Source: Lepraria neglecta (lineage: Eukaryota > Ascomycota > Lecanoromycetes > Lecanorales > Stereocaulaceae). From it: a stretch of 64,000 nucleotides of DNA. The notes beneath the pieces were generated by a model, which had not been told where the DNA came from, did no database searches, and saw nothing but the letters and a program-made list of their open reading frames with translations. The position numbers were made by a program, and so were the translations under genes. Every line of letters starts with the position of its first letter. The first letter of the stretch is position 1. Below are positions 1-11,684 of the stretch, piece after piece. The stretch covers positions 3,658,001-3,722,000 of the forward strand of contig CM065647.1 of NCBI GenBank assembly GCA_033220425.1. The letters run 5' to 3'.

Positions 1-361
1 TAGTCTCTTTCCCAGGTGTGTGGGCAGTAGATAAGCCTGGCCGACTACCGATAAAAGGAACGATATAACTATGATTAGTGTACATTTACCATTCCAATGT
101 GTAAAAGCGCTCTCATAGCTTCTTTAACAAACGTGGGGTGATTTAAATTGACAAAGTCTAATGATTCGTAGCTCCTGCAGCTTTTGTGTTTCGTGGCTTC
201 CTTTGAGGGGAGACTGCATAGTGGGGCAATCACACACGTAAGGAACGTACCTCAGCCGCACAAATCAACAAACAACATCCCTGTGCTGTGAAGCAATAAT
301 CGGTGTTCAAAAACTTCTTCACAACAGCATCATCATCATCATCATCATACTGCACAATCAT
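1..361. other. 5' flank of the OMP decarboxylase gene
   Basis: No gene is seen here. The stretch is the probable promoter and leader of the gene starting at 362. A short CAT trinucleotide run (about 326-350) lies just upstream of the start codon. Confidence 0.5.
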
Positions 362-1309
362 ATGGCATCTAAATCATTCCTCACCTATGCCGCGCGTGCT
401 AAACAGCATCCGAACCCAATCGCAAGGAGGCTTCTCGAACTTGCGGAGGAGAAGAAGTCCAACGTCGTCGTATCAGCTGATTTGACCACGACAAAAGAGC
501 TCCTCTATCTAGCTGACCGTAAGTACACGTCTTCGTAATCGTCACCCTCAATCCGAGAGATGACTACCCTTTACAGTCTCATACGAACGCCCATACAAAC
601 TGGGGGAGCCTACTAACAAAACCCAGGTCTTGGCCCCTACATCGCCCTCTTCAAAACCCACATCGACATCATCTCCGACTTCAGCAATGAAACAGTAGAA
701 GGACTCAAATCACTCTCCGAAAAACACAACTTCCTAATCTTCGAAGACCGCAAATTCGTGGACATAGGCCACACAGTGCAAATGCAATACGACGGTGGCG
801 CCCTTCGTATCTCTGAATGGGCTCATATCGTCAACGCCAGCATCCTCGCAGGCGACGGCATAGTCGAAGCTTTGGCCTCAATCGGAACTGCTGACACCGT
901 TGAGCATAAAGGGCAGAGGGGTCTGCTCATGCTCGCACACATGACCACCAAAGGCTCTCTCGCCACTGGAGCATACACTCAAGCATCAATTGAATCAGCT
1001 CGACTGCACAAGGACTTCGTGGTCGGGTTTGTGGCCAATCATGCACTGACTGAAGTGGCGGACCCGACGACAGCTACAGAGGACGAAGACTTCGTGGTTT
1101 TTACTACGGGTGTCAATCGTGCTACGAAAGATGGTCCGCTGGGCCAGCAGTATCAGACTCCTAAGAAGGCGATTGCGAGGGGAGCGGATTTCATTATTTC
1201 TGGAAGGGGAATCTATGCTACTGAGAATCCGATTGAGACTGTGCAGTTGTATCAGAAGGAGGGGTGGGAGGCTTATTTGGATAGGGTCGGAGGGGAACCT
1301 GAGGCGTGA
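362..1309 (+). CDS. pyrG: Orotidine-5'-phosphate decarboxylase, 279 aa, two exons
   Basis: This cytosolic enzyme decarboxylates OMP to UMP, the last step of de novo pyrimidine synthesis. Exons are 362-518 and 627-1309. The intron 519-626 has a GTAAGT donor, a TACTAAC branch point at 611-617 and a CAG acceptor. The protein begins [19 protein letters not shown] and continues across the splice as [18 protein letters not shown]. The family signature around the catalytic Asp/Lys pair is present ([13 protein letters not shown]). The phosphate-binding C-terminal part is also visible ([12 protein letters not shown]). The length is normal for fungal URA3/pyrG proteins and no break is seen. Homologues are called ura3 in yeasts and pyrG or pyr4 in moulds. 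The gene is a housekeeping anchor and is not part of the cluster to the right. Confidence 0.97.
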
Positions 1310-2081
1310 GGATAGATTTGAGGCGGTAGATTGGGATCGGAGCGGAGGTGTTTAAAGGGGTGAGATGCTTCTGGAGGATGGGCTAGGTAACAACGATATG
1401 CTCAACACTTCTGGATACATCCCATGAAATTGAGGATATGCTGAATGGCCTGAATCACGTGCAAGACCTACAATACAGTTCTGTTTGAGCGGTTTTGGAA
1501 GTTTGTCTGTCGACCGTCGACCATTCTCGCAACTTAGCGTGCCTTGCATACACCACTATTCGTATTCGAGAGGTTTCTAGAGATTCGGTTGTTGGATTTC
1601 GGAACAACCATTTGACTGATGATTCTCCCCAAAGGTGCTCGCTAAATCTTTTCGAGACCTTGAGAGTCTGGCTGTTGAGCGTCGTGTATTCCCACCTTGT
1701 AGTGCCTTACTATAGTAGAGTTAGCACTGTTCGAGGTTTCAAAGACTCTGTTTGTTGGAATAAGGTAAGTGATATTTTGATAGGTCTAGTGCAAGTTTGA
1801 GATTTTGCACATCTACACCAAAGATAACTCACATGTCTTGTTTGGAGTTGGCGAGACTCGGGCTGTTGGGCGCGAACTACGTGTTGACTGGCACTAGTCC
1901 TGATTGATGTTCTTAGAGTCTGGCTGTTGGATTACGGAACATCCATATGACCTGAATTTCTTCCCAAAAGTACTCACTAGTACTACTTGAGAAGCTCCCA
2001 AAGAAAGAGATCGCAAAGAGTGCCATTCCAGCATTTCTTCTCTCTGCGAGCGGGGCTATAGATCCAAAAAAAACCACAAGC
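1310..2081. other. Intergenic stretch with degenerate repeats, no gene seen
   Basis: No credible coding region is visible on either strand. The stretch lies between the OMP decarboxylase gene and the 3' end of a decayed kinase gene. Its main content is a set of diverged repeats described separately (1569-1978). Confidence 0.5.
1569..1978 (+). repeat. Degenerate direct repeats with CTGGCTGTTGGA core
   Basis: Two about 74 bp copies (about 1569-1642 and 1904-1978) align along most of their length at roughly three quarters identity by eye. The shared pattern is TTGGATT.CGGAACA.CCAT.TGAC, followed by CCCAAA.GT.CTC. Shorter related pieces with a CTGTTG core occur near 1663, 1745 and 1849. There is no coding potential and no known repeat family was recognised. 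Confidence 0.55.
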
Positions 2082-3166
2082 TCACTGAATACCCCCTAGC
2101 CACTCGTCTCCTAGTACCTCGTCAACAGCCGGCCTCCTTCCAGGACCTAAACTCAGCATTCTTCCCACTATGTACCTCGATTCCCTTGGTAAACGATTCA
2201 ACAAATTCTCTCTACTCAAAACCCATTCACTTCTGAAGTCATGGAGACCATGTAACTCTGGTCCTTCTACGGTGACCTTATTTCCACGATCCCTATCTCC
2301 AACAGCATTATTCGCCTCCTCTACACCATCAACGTTCCCAAGAAATCCAGCAAATGCTCGATCCTCCATAGCCGAGAAACCCAAGGCATCTCGTAATCAT
2401 TAAGTGCTATCTGTACAAATGATATTCCAAGAGCCCAAACATCGGCCTTCCGAGCATCATATTTCGCTTCACCGTACGCTTCAGGCGGCATATACGGCTC
2501 CGAGCCCATCACGCCGTGCATCAGCATTTGACATTTCGTAACATTACATGAGGATGGAGTGGAGAGAAGGGACGACCAGAGGATCTCGGAAGACCCGAAA
2601 TCTATGATCTTTGGTACACTATCCCTTGTGAGCAGAATGTTCTCAGGCTTGAGGTCAAGACGTGCGATGCCTCGGCTGTGCGTGTATGATACACCTTGGA
2701 ATATCTGCTTGAAGATACGATGTAGGGCTTCGCGACTGGCATGGAATGCGTTTCTTTAAGTTGGTAGGTCGTACGGTAGATACTCCACGAGTTTGTGGTA
2801 TGTGATGTGGGTGCCGTTGTTCGTACTCTGAAGGCTAAAAGTGCGTATCATATTTTCATGGTCGAGCGAGCTGGCGATGAAAAACTCGCGTCGGATATCG
2901 CGGATCGAATTAGATTCTGAGAATGTTTTGATGACGAGTTCAGAAGTGTGGGTTTCGTTGTAGGGACTTTGGACGAGGTAGATGGAGCTAGTAGCCCCTT
3001 CCCCGACAGTTTTAAGTCTTTCGAGGACTGTAGTGCTCGCGCAAAACGATGGTGTTGGTATTTCGGTAAGGTTGAGAATGTCGTGCCCGCTGGCTACTCT
3101 TGAAAGTCTGAGGTAGTCTTGTTCTTGATACGAATAACGAATACAGTGGCATGTGGGGATGAGCAA
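2082..3166 (-). pseudogene. Decayed Ser/Thr protein kinase gene
   Basis: The minus strand encodes a recognisable kinase domain in order. There is a glycine-rich loop (VGEGATSSIYLV), a VAIK-type lysine (ELVIKTF), a catalytic loop reading ARLDLKPENILL, DFG (KIIDFG) and an APE-like segment (SEPYMPPEAY). The C-lobe has KADVWALGI, and the end RRPAVDEVLGDEWLGGIQ resembles fungal HAL5/NPR-type kinases. The catalytic-loop HRD is changed to ARLD. The frame is not continuous: there is one in-frame TAA after the hinge (about 2757-2759) and one frame change in the C-lobe near 2375-2395. The 5' start is not defined because 3166 is only where the open frame begins. A family-level call to an NPR/HAL-like kinase is inference. 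A functional product is unlikely unless unusual introns remove both lesions. Confidence 0.75.
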
Positions 3167-4043
3167 ATTATGAAGACAGATTCGTGAGAAGAGTAAGGCT
3201 TCATAGTTTGAGATGGCAGAGCCGCTGCTTCAATTCCCAATCACGCCTTGGAAAGGATACGAGAGCGCAATTCTAGATCCAAAATCAGATTATGCGCCTG
3301 AACATGAGAGAGGTGGCGAGTATGATCCCTGTTCTACAAAGAATGAACAGAACAATCCTGCTGATATTCAGGGACCATTGGGCATCGGCCAACTCCAGGC
3401 CAAGCATTGCTGTTCCCTCGAGCGATAGTCAGTAATACAAAGAAGAAGATCCAGTAGAACGTCTAAGAAAGCGTAGAATAAGGTTATTGTTGACGTGAGG
3501 TATTGGATGATCGTGACCAATATCCTATCTGAGATAATGCTGAACCCTTGGAGTTAGCCTATGCCAAGAGGCCATAGCCTCGGTGACTTTAATTTAGAGG
3601 ACTGACAAAGACCCCAAATCCAAGACTATACCTGATGAGGCCTTTCTCCGCGTGTTCGAAAGAGAAGTTGGCCATGGCACGAGACCACAGTCGCACCGGG
3701 ACTGTGAAGTGGCGATTAAGTGGAGACTTTTTGGACGACTGTGCCTGTGAAAGATAAGAGTCTTCATGCGATCCAACGATAGTCGCACAAACCCCTGATA
3801 TGCGCTTAGACAGTCATAAAGCCATAAGCAAAGAGACTGTAACAGGATGTTGGTCAGTAAATGGCAAGAATTGGAGCATCGAGGTGTGGCAAGAGTTCGA
3901 AGGGATCGAGAACAAACACATATAAAGGAGACTCATTTCCCATTCCTCCCTTATCGACACCGCATCAGACAGATATTCAACAGACAAAGGATCATCATTC
4001 CACATCTTAGCAAGCATCAAATACTTTCCAAGCACTATTTATC
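3167..4043. other. Intergenic region; promoter of the small secreted precursor at its right end
   Basis: No supported gene is present. The 71-codon open stretch at 3213-3428 (+) has no recognisable features and was not called. The right part carries a TATA box ahead of the precursor gene. Confidence 0.45.
3921..3927 (+). promoter_or_regulatory. TATA box of the small secreted precursor gene
   Basis: A TATAAAG element lies about 120 bases upstream of the ATG at 4044, followed by a pyrimidine/CAT-rich leader. Position and sequence fit a class II promoter; this is inference from sequence only. Confidence 0.5.
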
Positions 4044-4310
4044 ATGAAGCTCCTCCACATGATTTCCTTCCTGGCTCTTGCCAACGGACTCGCGTCTGCC
4101 CTCGCAGTCCGCGTCCCAGAACCCAACATCGAAGCCGTTGCCAAAAGCTAAGAGGACATAGTCGAACGAAGCACAGAGGCTTCCTCGCCCCATAAAACCG
4201 CACTATTCAAGCTTGAGGCCGAGGCTTCCCGACCCCACAAGACGGCACCATTCAAGCGTTCGCCACTTCACAAGACTGCTCCATTCAAGCGTTCAGCTAA
4301 TGTGGAGTAG
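4044..4310 (+). pseudogene. Small secreted precursor with Kex2-type HKTAPFKR repeats, interrupted
   Basis: The frame opened by the ATG at 4044 starts with a clear signal peptide (MKLLHMISFLALANGLASALA). It leads, in the same frame, to three spaced repeat units: PHKTALFK (from 4188), PHKTAPFKR (4233-4259) and SPLHKTAPFKR (4260-4292). The end is at 4310. The last two units finish with Lys-Arg, the cleavage dipeptide of the Golgi protease Kex2. Signal peptide, acidic spacer and KR-bounded repeats match fungal Kex2-processed repeat proteins, the class that includes pheromone and dikaritin-type RiPP precursors. The core HKTAPF is not one I recognise. Reading is interrupted once between signal and repeats, so it is either a decayed gene or has an undetected intron. 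A TATA box lies upstream. No UstYa-like or tyrosinase gene is seen nearby. Confidence 0.6.
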
Positions 4311-4825
4311 GTAGCTGGCGCACGCAATGATCCCTGAAATTAACGTAGATCTTTGATTTCCGCATGCCTGCTTAGTTTTGACGATTGCCAGAGACCTTGG
4401 CTTAGATATCGATTTCCCGCCAAAAGGTCCTCGGTTGTGGGATGGGATAGCTGCACGAAGTTGCCGATCTTTGAGCGTTGGAAGTTTTGTGTCGAACTTA
4501 GAGTACTAGAGGTTGCTATTCAACATAGCCAATGACATCTCTCATTTAATTCTGTCACATCTGCACTCATAGCTTATTGATTTAAGCACTAGAGGCGTCA
4601 TGTGCGACGGAAAAGAGTGCATGTCATGTCGTGTCAGCCGAGAAATAGCGGACTATTATTGCGGGGCTGCAATACCACTTTTGCACAAGCCCAGCATATT
4701 TTCTCAGATCCTACGATCAAACTCTGCTTCTCTGCAAGAAGAATGGCGGAAAAGGCAAGACGGGCGACCCAATTGCCGCGTGCTCTTATGATTGCGGCAC
4801 CTTGAGGGCGATCCAGATACTCATA
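4311..4825. other. Intergenic, nothing recognised
   Basis: The stretch lies between the precursor gene and the 3' end of the decayed minus-strand gene at 4826. Short open frames near 4600-4800 overlap in two frames and show no features. Confidence 0.45.
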
Positions 4826-6176
4826 CTAATTGTCTATGGATGTCATTCCGTTGAGGCCTGATGTGTCTCGTTTGGTAGCCTCATCATGCGAACACGTAGC
4901 TCCAAGATAGAAAACTGCGCCGTTCACAAGATGTAGCAAGTCGAGGTCTGCAACCCAAGCTCCCTTGTCATATGCTGATATCACTGCTTCGAGATAGCAG
5001 GCCTCTTTGTCGCGCGCACCGTGATTTTGAGTATTCAGTGGTTGTTCGTAACGGATGAGAGAAAGGTGCAAGGATGTAGATCTGAAGTTGTCCTCAAATT
5101 TTCCATCGAATCTAGAATGACTGATAAGCTCCCAGGTGTCGAGGTCTGGCTCGCGCATTAATGTGTTCCGTGGTGAGAGTAATAGTGCTAGACCGGTTTT
5201 GCCGACGTTGCCGGCGAACGCCACTAGCCCGCGGGTGGCCATGTGGGTCAGAGGATAGTAGCGCGGATGTGTAGAGACTGTTGGCCGATGAAATTGATAA
5301 GACATCTGCAAAATCTTCTACTCTGATGTCGAGGTGACCCGTGTCGAAAAGGGACACACAAGACATCGCAATGTCCCTAGTCATCTCTAGTACTTCCGAG
5401 CTTCTGATCTGCTGAGCCCACTGTGCTTGGCACAGTGGCCGAGAGGCTACCCCAAGATCAACCTTAGCATGCGGTAATGTAGCGTACAGTCTGTGCACTT
5501 GCGCTAGAGTAAGTAAGGACTGAAAGTATTCGCATTCTTCAGGCTTCGCCACTAGTAGGGCCTCTAGTAAACGTAAAGCGCTAAGATATCTCGATATAAG
5601 CCAAGCTATTACATGGTCTATCAGCAAGCAAAAAGCAAAGTCTCCCCATCTGGTACTGGAATTGAAAACTGCTGCACTAGTAAAGTCTCCAAAGCAATAG
5701 TAATACGGCAAGCCATCATAGCTGTGGTTGGAATCTCCAACCTGCCATCCAGGGTCTCTCTGATGTCACGGCGTAAGCTTGTCAGCCCATGGTGAAGAAC
5801 TGATGTTGAGGTCTTCTATAGACTCAGGACCTTTTTCATATGCCCAAGTGGAGCTCACGCGAAGGCCTCGATCTTGTGAATCAACATCTGGTAGAGGTTT
5901 GAGGAGTCCACAGGGCTCACCAAAGAGCTTCAAGATCTCTATCGAGCGTTTGATCACTGTCAACTGACACTGTGGAAATACTTCATTGTCATTGTCAGTT
6001 GGAAGCACAATCCACCTTCGATGTTTTTTGTGTTGGGATCCAGGAATTGTTTGTGGAAAGAGACTGGCGTACTCCAAAATCCGATATTCCTTTGAGAAAC
6101 TGTTGGCGGAAAGGAATGACTCATCCACAAGTCCGACGCAAGACGAATCGCCACCACTCGAGTGGTAAAGCGTGGT
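4826..6176 (-). pseudogene. Decayed gene for an uncharacterised fungal protein
   Basis: The minus strand keeps long collinear coding-like segments. One runs from about 6176 to 5240 and includes WIVLPTDNDNEVFPQCQL and LTLAQVHRLYATLPHAK. The other runs from about 5250 to 4826 and includes FDGKFEDNFRSTSLHLSL, GARDKEACYLEAVISAYDKG and VADLDLLHLV. They read like one uncharacterised protein of a type common in filamentous ascomycetes (FDGK.EDN..TSLHLS and WVADLDLL patterns, recalled from memory). The first segment has an in-frame TGA near 5767, and a frame change separates the two segments near 5240. No domain of known function was recognised. The upstream start is not defined. Decay resembles that of the neighbouring kinase gene. 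Confidence 0.55.
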
Positions 6177-6265
6177 CTATGTCGTGTGGTGAGTATGGTC
6201 GGGGATGGGGTGGAGACGGGTCCATCAAGCTTTTGAATCTTCAGATTTCAAGCACTCATACAGGT

Positions 6266-6370
6266 GACGCGCCAGATAAAGGTCCTCGGATCATAATCAG
6301 GCTCGCTGTCGACCATTAGTTGAGGCGCCAGGTAAGGGTCTTCGGATCAGAACTCGGCTCGCTCTCAACT
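6266..6370 (+). repeat. Tandem pair of 49 bp repeats
   Basis: Units 6266-6314 and 6322-6370 align without gaps, with about 10 differences. Both begin GA.GCGCCAG.TAA.GGTC and contain TCGGATCA followed by GGCTCGCT. The spacing is 56 bases. No function was recognised. Confidence 0.75.
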
Positions 6371-9300
6371 GTATTTGAGGGTAGTTCATCTTTTATAAGT
6401 AAATAGATTTGAAGGCTGGACACATCTTGAGACGGAGACAGTCGAGAATGGTATTGAATGAGTCTTTGTTTGTGGCGGGCTTTGCCCACTTCAAGGGACG
6501 ATCGTTACCCGAGGGAGTCAGTGTATCAAATGATTGTACTATTTATTTGTTGAGATTCGATGGGAATGATAAGAGAGCTCGGAACAAAATACACAGTACT
6601 CCATCAATTCAACTTCCTGTCCCAACATTGAGAGCTGAAGAAACTAGTTATGGCCTGGACGGACAATGCCAAGGAGGGACGGTTATCACCCGGTCTGACT
6701 CAATACGACCTTAGCGTGACATCCGCTTAAACTTTCACTCGATCTCAGAGCATCAATTATATGAGATTAAACATGGTTTAAGTATATACATTGGTGGTCA
6801 AGGACAGAAAGTAAAACCACGTCATCTGTGAATTCCTCTTCTGAAGACTCAGTGCTCTCGGAGACAACATCAGCAATTTCAGAGATAAGACACGACTAGG
6901 ACAGAGCAGAGGTTGTAGCAATTGCTCGTTGTCTTCCCTTCAAGTGGAGTCTTTACGTAGCACGCAGATTATTGAGAAGACTGGCTATTGAGCAGAGACC
7001 GACGGAAGTAAAGTGTATCTTTCTTTCCGCGAGAACAGAGCTATTCCACTACCGATTGAAGAGATATTGACTCTTGAGTAGAACAGGAGGAGAGAAAAAC
7101 GCCGAAGAAGATCGAAGAATGGATGATCTATTGCTGAACCGTCTTTTGAGCTCAACCAAACCAGAAACCCTTCAAGAACCCTTCTGCTGCAACCAATGCA
7201 AATGCCACGAGGTTTCTATCAGAAAATGCCGCCACAATTTAAGGATGGGAGAGTTGAGGGACGGGACGATTTCCCCGGGATAAGTCAATTCGTAGTGTCC
7301 GGCAGTAAGACCGTAAAGAAGGCCCTATACATAGACAATGAAAATGTCTCCCGATCCTGGTATGGCAAAGATATGCGGCTGGCCTGGATTGGTCCCATAG
7401 CCATGAAGTCCAAGGACATATCGGATGACGTATCCAACCTGGTGCGGCTGATATGCTCGGTTGAGTGCCCGCCGTGTATGGAATGGGTTAAAGCCACTCG
7501 AACCTGCTTTCCTCCATGAGGAATATGAAGTGGACCGGGTTGAAAAGTTGCGGCTGCTGCTGTAGAAGCAAGAGCCTAGCTAGACTCAACGCTTCGTTGT
7601 GGCCGAGAAAAAGGCTTGACGGTTGCCCGCGGTCCGGAAATCTCTGCTTGCGCGTCAGCAAGTTCTTATCGACGCATTTCGGTAATGAATTGGATACGCT
7701 CGTTGCCTGACCTCTCTGATCCAATCTTGCTGTTGCCGCCCGGCTGCATGGTGAAGAATGAAGGTTGATGTATGCTGGCTGCGAGTTGGGTAAATAGAAA
7801 CATCGCTAGCAGATGAAGACTCTTGAGCGACTGGTATAGCCGTGTACAGATTGGCCCTGCAATTATTTGCCCTTCCAAACGGTGTCCAACCTTCCAAACC
7901 GCCATTTGTAAAGAGCATTAAACCCTGAGATGAACGCTACGCTGAAAGTCTGTCGTTTGAAACCCCCATTCGTGGAAACGTTTGGACTATCAAACAGGCA
8001 TCTGTGGGGGTCAGCATGCCAGTATTGTTGCATTTGTAGCATATCCTGTAGGACTTGTTACCAACCAAGATGCTTAAATTGAACATTGAAGTCAGTAGCT
8101 CGCCGCCGCCGAAAAACCCCAAGAACTATACCCGTTTAAGGTTTTGAGATTTCTACCTTTCAACGTCGTCAAAAAAACTGGCCTGTTTTGTATTGAATCC
8201 GTATTGCTTTAGTGGTGTAACCACCTTTATGTACTCCAGAATACTAGCCAAGTATACAGGCAGACTATCTGATTAGTAGTACTAATTAGAAGTACTAATT
8301 ACTGGTAGTGAGGTTCCAATTATTAACAGATGCTGAGGCGAATCTTGATATTACACTAGCAACTAGTGCCTATGCGGTGAAGGACGGCTAATATCGGATG
8401 ATAGTGTGCATCTCCGGAATGGTCGGTAAATACTTGATGTGTTGTGAATATATAACATTTATTGGTAAAGTATTTCAATATGTATTTTATTATATTGAGT
8501 CTTGGCATCCGATATCTCAGCCTTATCACAGCCTGTGAAAGCTCTTATCTGCTTTTCGAAAGCTTGTTTTGAGTTTGCGAAATTTGATTCCTAGTCCTCA
8601 CAAGCTTCTTTCTCCTTTGTAAAAGCTTACGTTGGGTGTGTAGAAGGTGTGGTGAAGGTTGTAGAGGTATGGCCCAAACCGGACAGTCAGGTCCGGATAT
8701 TTGGAGGAATTAAGCTTCTGACTGCCACCGGCGATGCTGTCTTCGTAGTTGCCGGCCATCTTGCTGAGATAGTGCGGAATCGGGTTCTGTAGCAGGAATT
8801 ATGCTCGCAGTGGTCGCCAGAGAAGAACACCATTATCATACGATTGAAATGTCAATGCTAGGTTTGGAAAACATTCAGGGCCATGGTGGTCGTGGTGATT
8901 TGGAAGGGCCTATCTCCCGCCCTATTCTGACCTTGCACTCTTCTCTTCGGTCTCACTGCAGCTCTCCTTCCGCTCGTCAATGGTAGAGGCATGTTCGGAG
9001 AGACATTGGAGGTTTTGCAGGGAGCTTATGTGAAGACACATCTTTGAGCTTCTTCCCGATATCGTATGTCTATGCCGAGTTCTCTGTTCAGAATGTGAAG
9101 TTTCAGACTGTCCATTGCACCCAGAATATAAGACGCGAAAATGAGCAGATACACCGAATTTATTCCACATGGCGCTGGTAAGTTCGCCACCATTGATCAT
9201 TTTGTTGTGTCGAAATGGCGACTAGATCCAGAATAGCAGAAGCGAATATAACACTCTGAAAATGACGTCCCAACACCTCAATTAACCCAGCCAACCCCGC

Positions 9301-9424
9301 CTCACCACATCGTGATGATGGATACTGCTAGCCACGATCAGCCCACCATGAACAGGCAAGAACGACCCAACAACCTCACCTGCGCGTTAGGCGTATCCAT
9401 CACACCCTCCATCCACAATCAACC
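6371..9424. other. Long stretch without a supported gene
   Basis: About 3 kb without a recognisable gene. Open frames at 7196-7519 (+) and 7488-7918 (-, two overlapping frames) are the longest. They show no motif, no clear start context and no supported splice structure, so they are not called. An AT-rich stretch at 8280-8500 contains short AGTACTAATTA repeats. The region is probably decayed or intergenic DNA, like the rest of the left third of the window. Confidence 0.4.
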
Positions 9425-10568
9425 ATGGCGGAACCACCAACCCCCAAACGTCCCCACATGGACCCATTCTTCACCGCAAAACTCAGAAACTACATCAATG
9501 TATGCACCTCAGACTCGAGCGAGACACCGCCTGCCGCTTCAACACCCGAAGAGCTCTCCACTCAAGTCAAACAAGCCAACCAAGCCCTAGACGTTTCTCA
9601 AGTCCCCACAAATCTGAGTTCTCTCAAGCCGGGATCACGCATGAAGAAAGCCAAGGAAGAGGAAGATTCAGCAGTGCAGTAGTACGTGTCGAAGAAGCTC
9701 AAGCTTGATTACCCTGGGACTGGCTTGCACAAGAAAGCGGCGGTGGTCAAGAGCGCGCTGTCGCAGTACAACATCCCGGATCTTGACCCTCAAATGAGCG
9801 AAAGCAAGGGCGAGGGACCCTTTGATGACACCGATTCTGAGGTCGAGGAGCCCAAAGTGAGCAAAGGAAGGGCAAAGAACCCGCCGATGTCGCCGTCGCC
9901 TGGCTCGATCAAGCAACCAATGACGCCGATTCTGGAGCCCTGAGCCTGAAGCAGACAAGAACAAGGGGAAGGAGCCCACCATTCTTACCAATATTGAGGA
10001 AGAGGACCCAGTTGCATGGCTTGACAAGAGGGTAGAGGCCCTCAAAGTGAGCAACACCAGCTCGACTGGCATCGAAAGTAACGATTCGGCCGCTCCAATA
10101 CCGAAGAACTGGCCTCCTCCCAGCTTCATCAACGATATGATAGCAAAGTACGCCGGGCAGCAAACCCATCCTCCGCCCAAATTCGCGCTCCGACCCCTTC
10201 CAATCGAACAGGTTACCAGCTCCTCCACCCTCCCAATTGAGTCAGCTAGTAGCTCCCCGCCCACCCCAAGTGACCTGCTCCCCGGGTTCGATCCCCTTGC
10301 TCTGCCCCAAATCCCACTCCCCGCCGCCGATCTTGCGGCCGAAAACGCCCGCCTCAAAGCCCGTATCGCCCAAGCCGACGCTCTACCAGCCCTAAACACC
10401 ATCCAACGTGCGCTCTCTCAGCCGCCGATTCGTCGAACAAGAAACTCTCGCACCTTCGAGATCAGCGCCTGGACCGCTTTCCGCCTTGGAAGAATTATGG
10501 CGGGGCACGCCGGTCGTGGGGTGCAGCAGAATCCGTTCCAGGGGGATGCGATGGTGAGAGGTTTGTGA
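9425..10568 (+). pseudogene. Interrupted gene for a disordered, coiled-coil hypothetical protein
   Basis: The ATG at 9425 (CAACC ATG G, good context) opens a frame with MAEPPTPKRPHMDPFF at its start. The same frame continues past an in-frame TAG near 9680 through VSKKLKLDYPGTGLHKKAAV. One frame change near 9940 leads to the segment DPVAWLDKRVEALKV through ENARLKARIAQADALPALN, which has short coiled-coil character, ending at 10568. The composition is rich in Pro, Ser, Glu and Lys and probably mostly disordered. No known domain was recognised. The coding signal is strong because codon use and composition stay consistent across both breaks. Two breaks suggest a young pseudogene; sequencing error is the alternative. 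The true C-terminus may lie a little further on in another frame (to about 10614). Confidence 0.55.
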
Positions 10569-11684
10569 AAGAGTACGAGGGACATGGTGGCGGTAACCCA
10601 GAGTGGGGAAGATAGGGAGGTAATGGAGCAGGCGGAGGGGTTTACTGACCACGTTACTGGGGAAATAATGGAGGATAAGCGTGTTTGAAGAAGTAGTGTG
10701 GTATTTCTTGCTGTAGTCGTGAAGCTGGTTGATTGGTTAGACAGAGACACGTCGTGCCCGACGAGGGAGATAAATAATTGATATTCGTCGCTCGCAGTAC
10801 CGCTGAAATGACATGAGAGAAGCCTACTAGAGCCAAATTTTTGGGACCACTTTCCATTGGCGTCGACTACCAATCGCTTAAAACCATAGTCAACGTCCCT
10901 TCTGCTGTCCAATCCTGCGCTCCAAGGGGCAAATCGTTAGCTCATCGGTATCATTTGTTTTTCCGTTCCTGTTGTCGTCTACCTATCCAGGGTCTTCATA
11001 CGAGAACCACTGGGGTGAGAGATTATAAGACTAAAGCAAAGCTATCAAACTCATCCAGCCAAAAAAGGACTTCAGCTCTGCAGAGAGCGCCATCGAATCG
11101 AGCCAACCCCACATATTCTCCACGCTAACATCACGCCACTGGCATACCTGTAGTAGTGACATCGACTTGAGTTGCTATTTGTGAAAATGCTTAGCCGCAA
11201 GGAGTATGGTCATGATGATAAACAGTGACCTGCATGAAAGGCAGAAAAATTTACGATGAGCAGCTTTCTCATGTTGATGGATTTTGGCCTAAGAAGAAAT
11301 GGATTTTTGAGCATTGTAGTTGTATATACCTCGCCGTACTATGAATGAAGATGTAGGAAGACGGAGAAAGGATCACTCGGGAAAATCCCCGCGGGTTCGT
11401 TTGAGTCGTTTGAGTCCTTACTCCTTTTGGACTAGTTTAAGACTGATTTATGGAAGGACGGGATCAGCATGACGAGTTGCACCTGCCAACCGGGACGCAT
11501 GCCACCAAGTTAGACTTTCGATTTCTCCACCTCTTAAACTTGAACCACTTCCACACTCTCTTCTTAAGGTCCACCATCACATTCAAACACTCTACTACCC
11601 GTCCAATTTAGCCACAGTCCTTGCGTGCTATACAACACCCCCATAGCCTCGTAAAGCTACTAGCTGTCAACAACTAACCACAAG
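10569..11684. other. Intergenic, 5' flank of the GLC8-like gene
   Basis: No gene is recognised. The right end, with pyrimidine-rich stretches around 11520-11620, is the probable promoter and leader of the gene at 11685. Confidence 0.45.

Noticed and set aside
3213-3428. 71-codon open frame on the plus strand
   Set aside because: No recognised motif, no splice partners, and it lies in a region of decayed genes.
7196-7519. 107-codon open frame on the plus strand
   Set aside because: Begins without a good start context, no domain recognised, overlapped by an opposite-strand frame of similar quality.
7488-7918. Two overlapping minus-strand frames that could be one broken gene
   Set aside because: The phrases look protein-like, but I could not match them to a family or place a sensible junction.
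9668-10402. 244-codon minus-strand open frame
   Set aside because: It is antisense to the better-supported plus-strand gene at 9425-10568, whose start context and composition are convincing.
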